DNA of 64,000 bases, from positions 274,761 to 338,760 of the forward strand of contig NW_006766913.1 in assembly GCF_000275845.1 (NCBI RefSeq). Direction: 5' to 3'. Below the pieces are notes generated by a model. That model was not told where the DNA came from. It did no database searches and worked only from the letters and a program-made list of their open reading frames with translations. How positions within the stretch are numbered: the stretch's first letter is position 1; each line of letters begins with the position of its first letter. Shown here in pieces: positions 59,262 to 64,000 of this stretch. This DNA comes from Dichomitus squalens LYAD-421 SS1 (lineage: Eukaryota; Basidiomycota; Agaricomycetes; Polyporales; Polyporaceae). The translations under genes were made by a program, and so were the position numbers.

Positions 59262-62200
59262 ATGGAACAGAAACTCGCCAAAGTAACCGACGTCGCCCAG
59301 AAGTCCTTTGACTTTGTGGTAGTGGGTCCGTCCGTCCCCTGCATTCTGTTCACAGATGACATGCTGATGACAGCGTCGTAGGCGGTGGTGTAAGTGGCCT
59401 TGATCCAGCGTTCCTGGATATTGTTGTGAACATTCGTGGTTGTGTACCAGGTGTCAGGATGTACTATCGCGTCGAGGTTGTCGGAGAACCCCAACGTTTC
59501 GGTCGCACTCTTGGAAGCTGGCAACTCGCACTTCGACGATCCCCTCGTTTGTAAGTGCGCTTGGCTCATCAGACATGTGATTTTCAGCATCGATCCTTGA
59601 CCCATCTGTAGCTGTGCCCGACGGCTGGATGCAACAGGTATTCGACCCCGAGTACGACTGGGTGTTCCGCACCACCACGCAAGAGAAAGTCGTCAACAAT
59701 ATCACTACTCCCAGTGGTGGTCCAGATAAGAGCTTCTTCTGGTCTCGGTCAGTTTCTCTGGTTCTGCGTGAGGTACCAGATTTGATTTGTTCATCGCATG
59801 TTCATCAGAGGGAAGGGCCTGGGCGGCAGCTCTGCTCTCAACTTCCTGTTCTGGACCAGACCTCAGCGTGAAGAGATCGACGGTATGTACAACAACGCGC
59901 TACAGTTTCCTTCGTCTCATATCATTCGCAGCTGTGGAAGCGCTCGGAAACCCGGGCTGGAATTGGGAGCGCTATTTTGCGGCGGCGAAGCGAGCCGAGA
60001 CGTATGCCGTTCTCGTTTCTTTGCTCTTGTCTTGGCTTAGGTCTGTCGTAGCTTCCTTCCGTCACCTGCCAACAACTTCCCGGAGTTCCGTGAACTCTAC
60101 AACAAGGACTCTGTTGGTCACTCTGGTAAGCTGAGGGTCCGTTATCGTTGATGATACTGTAAACTAACATGTTGCAGGTCCTGTCCCAATCTCGTTCTGC
60201 AGGACCGTCTCCGGCGCTGAGCTGTACTTCCAAAAGGTGTGCAGACGTCGTACAACTCCGTGCTGTGACGACAGGGATTGATGCTTCTCTGAATAGGCAT
60301 TGGAAGCACATGGCGTTAAGACAATCGATGATGGAGTGAGTACGGCTCCAATGGTACCGTTAGTTGGCACATCTCACATTAGTGTCTATCCTTCAAGCTC
60401 GGTGGCTCGGTACGTAGCATGTGTTCAACGGACAGTCGACGCCACGTGTTGAACGGAGATACAGCTTACCGGTACCTTCAAAGCTGCCGCGAACATCGAT
60501 CCTAGGACTGGCACTCGTAGCACCGCCGCGACGGTGAGCCTCGCTCTTTCGTTACGCGAAATTGTTACTCAATGCGATTTAATGTGAAAACACAGGGCTA
60601 TATCGTCCCAGCTCTTGATCGTCCAAACCTGAAGGTGCTCACCGCCGCGTACGTCAATCGCGTCCTGACCAAAAAGGAGGACGATGATGTCGTCGCTACT
60701 GGCGTCGAGTTCGAGCATGGCGGAAACGTGCACGTTGTCCATGCTGCCAAAGAAGTGATCCTGTGCGCGAGGTAAGGGGGAACACGTTACGCTCGAAGCC
60801 CTATCATTTCTCATTGAGACCCTTGGCAGCACGGTCAAGTCCCCACATATCCTCGAGCTGAGCGGTATCGGAAATCGCAATGTATTGGAACCTCTCGGCA
60901 TCCCGGTACAGGTTGACCTTCCTTCTGTTGGCGAGAACCTGCAAGATCACCTCATCTTCACAAGCTGCGTCTTCAGTACGTACAACACTCCTCATTTCAA
61001 ATAGATCCTGAGATACGATAACTCCGCAGAGATGAAGGAGGAGCACGGCTTCGTTACAAGCGAGACCATTACGTTGCCAGAAGTACAGACAAAGCTCCGG
61101 AGCATCTAGTACGTACGCACCATAAGACCCTGCCACATGCGCTGACCTCCGGGCGTAGCGGAGAAGCAGCTGGCCCCCTTTCACTCGCTTGCACCGGCGT
61201 CACCTTCCTCCCGCTCCACACGTTCTCCGATCGGGCGGACGAGCTGATCGAGAAGGTCGAGAAGAGGATCGAGCAGAACGCGGACAAACTGCCGCCGGGT
61301 TTGAAGGAGCAGTACGAGCAGCAGCTGAAGTTGCTCAAAGACAAGAACGTGCCCGACCTCGAGATTGTCGTCTTCCCCGTCAACGTGCATCCTGCAGGTG
61401 AGTCTTCCACACCATGGGGCCGGATACCCAGTTGTGCTCAGCGCGTGTCAGGTCCTCCGAAACCGCACATCGGCCTCCTTCCCTCGATCGGTCACCCATT
61501 CTCTCGGGGAACCATTGTTCGTCGCGTTTTCTTCTTCATGTCATGCATGCGGAACTGACGCTGCCCGCTTCAGCACGCCAGCTCGAGTGACCCCAAGGTC
61601 CAGCCAACGATCGAGCCGAACTACCTCGCGGAAGAGATTGACATCGACATTCTGGTTGAGTCCGCGAAGTTCATCCGGAAGGTTACGCAGGATGGGCCTT
61701 GGAAGGATGTCAGCGAAGCGGAGCTGATTCCTGGCGCCAATGTCACCACGGACGAGCAGCTGCACGGTACGGAGAAAGCCTCTTGAATTACTGGGTCTAT
61801 TACTGACACGAGTACGTTCGAGTAGAGTTCGTCAAGACGAACGTCTCTACTACTTGGCGTATGAAGTTACTGCTCCTGTTTACAGGAAACCTTGTTGACA
61901 CGGTTGCAATTGTAGATTCGTCAGGCACGTGCTCGCTCGCGCCGAAGGAGAAGGGTGGTGTGGTCGACACCCACTTGAAGGCATGTCTTACCTCGACCTT
62001 CGTCTTAACTACACATTAACACGTCAAGCAGGTGTACGGCACGAAGAACATTCGCGTCGCTGACCTGTCTATTCTTCCTCTCCTTACTGTCGTCCATACG
62101 CAAGGTACGGCCTGTCATATCTGGTAGCGAGGCGTCATTCTGATGAAACTCGGATCCTCTAGCCACTACCTATGGCATCGCAGAACAAGGTATGTCACTG

Positions 62201-62273
62201 ATACAGTACACAGGCTCTGTCCTAACGTGTTGTGTAGCTGCCGACATCATTAAAGCGGACCATGGCATCTAAT
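59262..62273 (+). CDS. GMC-family FAD-dependent oxidoreductase (aryl-alcohol oxidase type)
   Basis: The enzyme binds FAD and oxidises an alcohol. No signal peptide: it starts MEQKLAKVTDVAQKSFDFVV, so it is probably intracellular. The FAD motif VVVGGG|VSGCTIASRLSENP is split by an intron starting GTAAGT. Then come VSVALLEAGNSHFDDPLV, DPEYDWVFRTTTQEKV, the GMC signature GKGLGGSSALNFLFWTRP, GNPGWNWERYFAAAKRAE, RPNLKVLTAAYVNRVL, STVKSPHILELSGIGNRNVL, GIPVQVDLPSVGENLQDHLI and FLPLHTFSDRADELIEKVEK. The catalytic His is in TTWHSSGTCSLAPKEKGG, its codon interrupted by an intron (TGGC|GTATGA...TTGTAG|AT). A second His is in PLLTVVHTQATTYGIAEQ. TAA is at 62271-62273. About 15 short introns. The substrate is unknown; the closest match by memory is the aryl-alcohol oxidase/alcohol oxidase group. 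Confidence 0.86.
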
Positions 62274-63689
62274 GGAGCATGATCAATAGGTAGTTCGCCT
62301 TCCACCAAGAACGCTGCATGCATGATAGAGCAAGTAGCGTGTTTCATGTGTCATGTAGAATGTGTACGACGATTGTATCTGTATTGTTCTTCGGAGCAAG
62401 CTCGTCGCTATATTGCGTATCGTGATCATGCTTGTCTCACCCACCCGTATATCCCTCAAGGCATCCGACTTGGCTTGCCCATCTTGAATACAGGTCTTAA
62501 GTTTGGATGTTAAGGTCTCGGTGCATTGAACACAAGACGGAAACACGGGCATTCGAGATTTCCGTCTGAACAGCAGGTATGGCTTTGATGAAAGAAATCG
62601 AGGGAAAGGGCCTCCATAGGAAAATGTACTCGGGACTGTCTAAATGGTGCACCGGTGAGGACCCGCCGACGCACTTCATGTCGCTCCACATTGCTCACAA
62701 GCACCCACGGCGGCATGTGTCCATCCACTCAGCCGACATACCATGCATCACAATGTGATCCACCTTCCACTATCGCTTCGCCTCTCTATCCGAGCTGACG
62801 GTGAGCGAGCATGAGTCCAAGCCTGCATGCTCAGGATAGAGCATCGGTCTGTATGCACGCTGGCCCCAGTCAGTATCTACCAAGAGAATACTTTCACTCG
62901 TTACGCACTCTACATTCGGAAGATTATGACGACACAAATGGGCGCAGTCCATGGGTATGACCCGTCGCGGACTCGCTTACGGGGGATGGCCTAATTGGAA
63001 ACCAGGATATAACGAATGAAGACGCCGAGGCATAGACAAGGAGGGCGAAGGGACGACCAGGACCCGATTCCCCGATTTGGTCTACTAGACGCTTGATTAC
63101 ATCATCGCAGCAGGCTGCGACTCGGAGTACTCTGCGCTCCTCCGAGCCGTACACAAAACCTAATCCCCCGTTTCCCCCTGCCCTCCCGCTGATATTAACA
63201 CCGCAGGCTTAAGAGAGCGGCGTTGTTTTTGACTTCCGTCTTTTTTTCTGGGGACCAACCCGTGATCTCATGAACATCCGGTCATGAGGCGGCGCGCTTG
63301 TCTAAGAGTTCTTGAGGCTATCTAACGTGAGTGGCTTTCGCGCTGTATAGCTGAGATAGTATAAACATCGCAGCTTGTCACAGATCCGATTTAATGCCTG
63401 TCTAGTGCCGTTTGCGTATGTGCCAACCTCATGAGGACCGTTCCACCGCAAATGAACGATCGCGCTCGTGTAAGAAGTCGACACTTGTTCTTAGGACGAA
63501 AGCTCCTCTAGGCCCGCCTATCTCAATGTAAACGCTGGTGCGGGGAGGAGCTCCTTTAACTCGTACCACCACCAGCGACGACTTTGCCACGGTCGTCAGC
63601 CAATAGGAGCGGGCTACGCCGTGCGGTCAGTTCTCTCTCTGGGCGACGCACTAGTTTATATCGAACGCTATACACATACTAATAGCAGA
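62274..63689. other. Intergenic region
   Basis: No gene recognised. Short minus-strand frames (up to 89 codons) are not supported. A run of CT/T near 63160-63250 was noted. Confidence 0.45.
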
Positions 63690-64000
63690 ATGCCGCTGGA
63701 ACCTGTCAGACGAGGAGGAACAGCATCGCCACAAGTTACCTCGCGGTCGAAGAAGACGTCGGCGCCAGTACCGGCGGGCGCACCGCCCGCAAGGCAGATG
63801 CGGCCCCCAACCGAAGACACATTTACGGCAGCGTATGGGAAGATCAAGACGATAGAAGACGCTCTGAGTGTGTTGCGCAGGCATGAGATGGTACCCGCAG
63901 CAGGAGACCCTACGGCTGAAGGACTAATTACCGGGCTTCTGCACGTGGGAGTAGCCCTAGTGGGCAAGAACGAGTGGGCGGCGGAATGCTGCATTGGGCT
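63690..64000 (+). CDS. Hypothetical protein, 5' part (runs out of window)
   Basis: From the ATG at 63690 an open frame continues to the end of the window, at least 103 residues. It starts MPLEPVRRGGTASPQVTSRS, is basic and Pro-rich, and then becomes helical-looking (TFTAAYGKIKTIEDALSVLR, GLITGLLHVGVALVGKNEWA). In-frame stops lie just upstream, so this is the first exon or first start. I do not recognise it. A gene of a mobile element (gag-like first frame) or an ordinary nuclear protein are both possible. Confidence 0.5.
   Translation, partial: MPLEPVRRGGTASPQVTSRSKKTSAPVPAGAPPARQMRPPTEDTFTAAYGKIKTIEDALSVLRRHEMVPAAGDPTAEGLITGLLHVGVALVGKNEWAAECCIG

Noticed and set aside
58985..59605. 206-codon minus-strand open frame
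   Set aside because: It is antisense to the first exons of the GMC oxidoreductase, whose sense translation has clear FAD motifs.

Overview
The window looks like a gene-rich piece of a basidiomycete nuclear genome, most likely an agaricomycete wood or litter decayer close to the Polyporales. The evidence is many short introns (about 45-70 bases, GT...AG, several micro-exons), families typical of that group (glycopeptide-like secreted proteins, DUF6534 seven-helix membrane proteins, F-box proteins, a GH5 cellulase with a CBM1 domain, a GMC oxidoreductase), and no bacterial gene layout. The genus is an inference and I cannot name it. Exons were read by eye from splice signals and family patterns, so boundaries outside the ones stated are approximate.

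Layout. 1-7.1 kb: a minus-strand array of small secreted glycopeptide-like genes; the copy at 6045-6870 is intact, the first is cut by the window edge, and two look decayed. 7.1-9.9 kb: no convincing gene. 9.9-12.2 kb: an F-box gene followed by a WD40 gene in compatible splice phase, possibly one gene. 12.2-15.0 kb: only fragments. 15.0-32.4 kb: four DUF6534 membrane-protein genes in the same orientation, with an NADP-dependent double-bond reductase gene between the first and second, and a decayed copy of that reductase's 3' end about 3 kb downstream.

32.7-46.2 kb is a housekeeping and secretory block: GH5 endoglucanase with CBM1 (minus), mitochondrial ribosomal protein uL30m (minus) head to head with a Rad4/Dpb11/TopBP1-type BRCT protein (plus), a PITH-domain protein (plus), a small hypothetical gene (minus), and Mediator subunit 25 (minus).

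46.7-62.3 kb may be a specialised-metabolism locus. It holds a reducing polyketide synthase with order KS-AT-DH-(undefined region)-KR-ACP-thioester reductase on the minus strand, a fifth DUF6534 membrane protein, and a GMC-family flavin oxidoreductase. The reductase terminus predicts release of an aldehyde or alcohol, and a GMC enzyme is a plausible tailoring partner; no cluster regulator or transporter was recognised. At the right edge an open reading frame starts at 63690 and runs out of the window.
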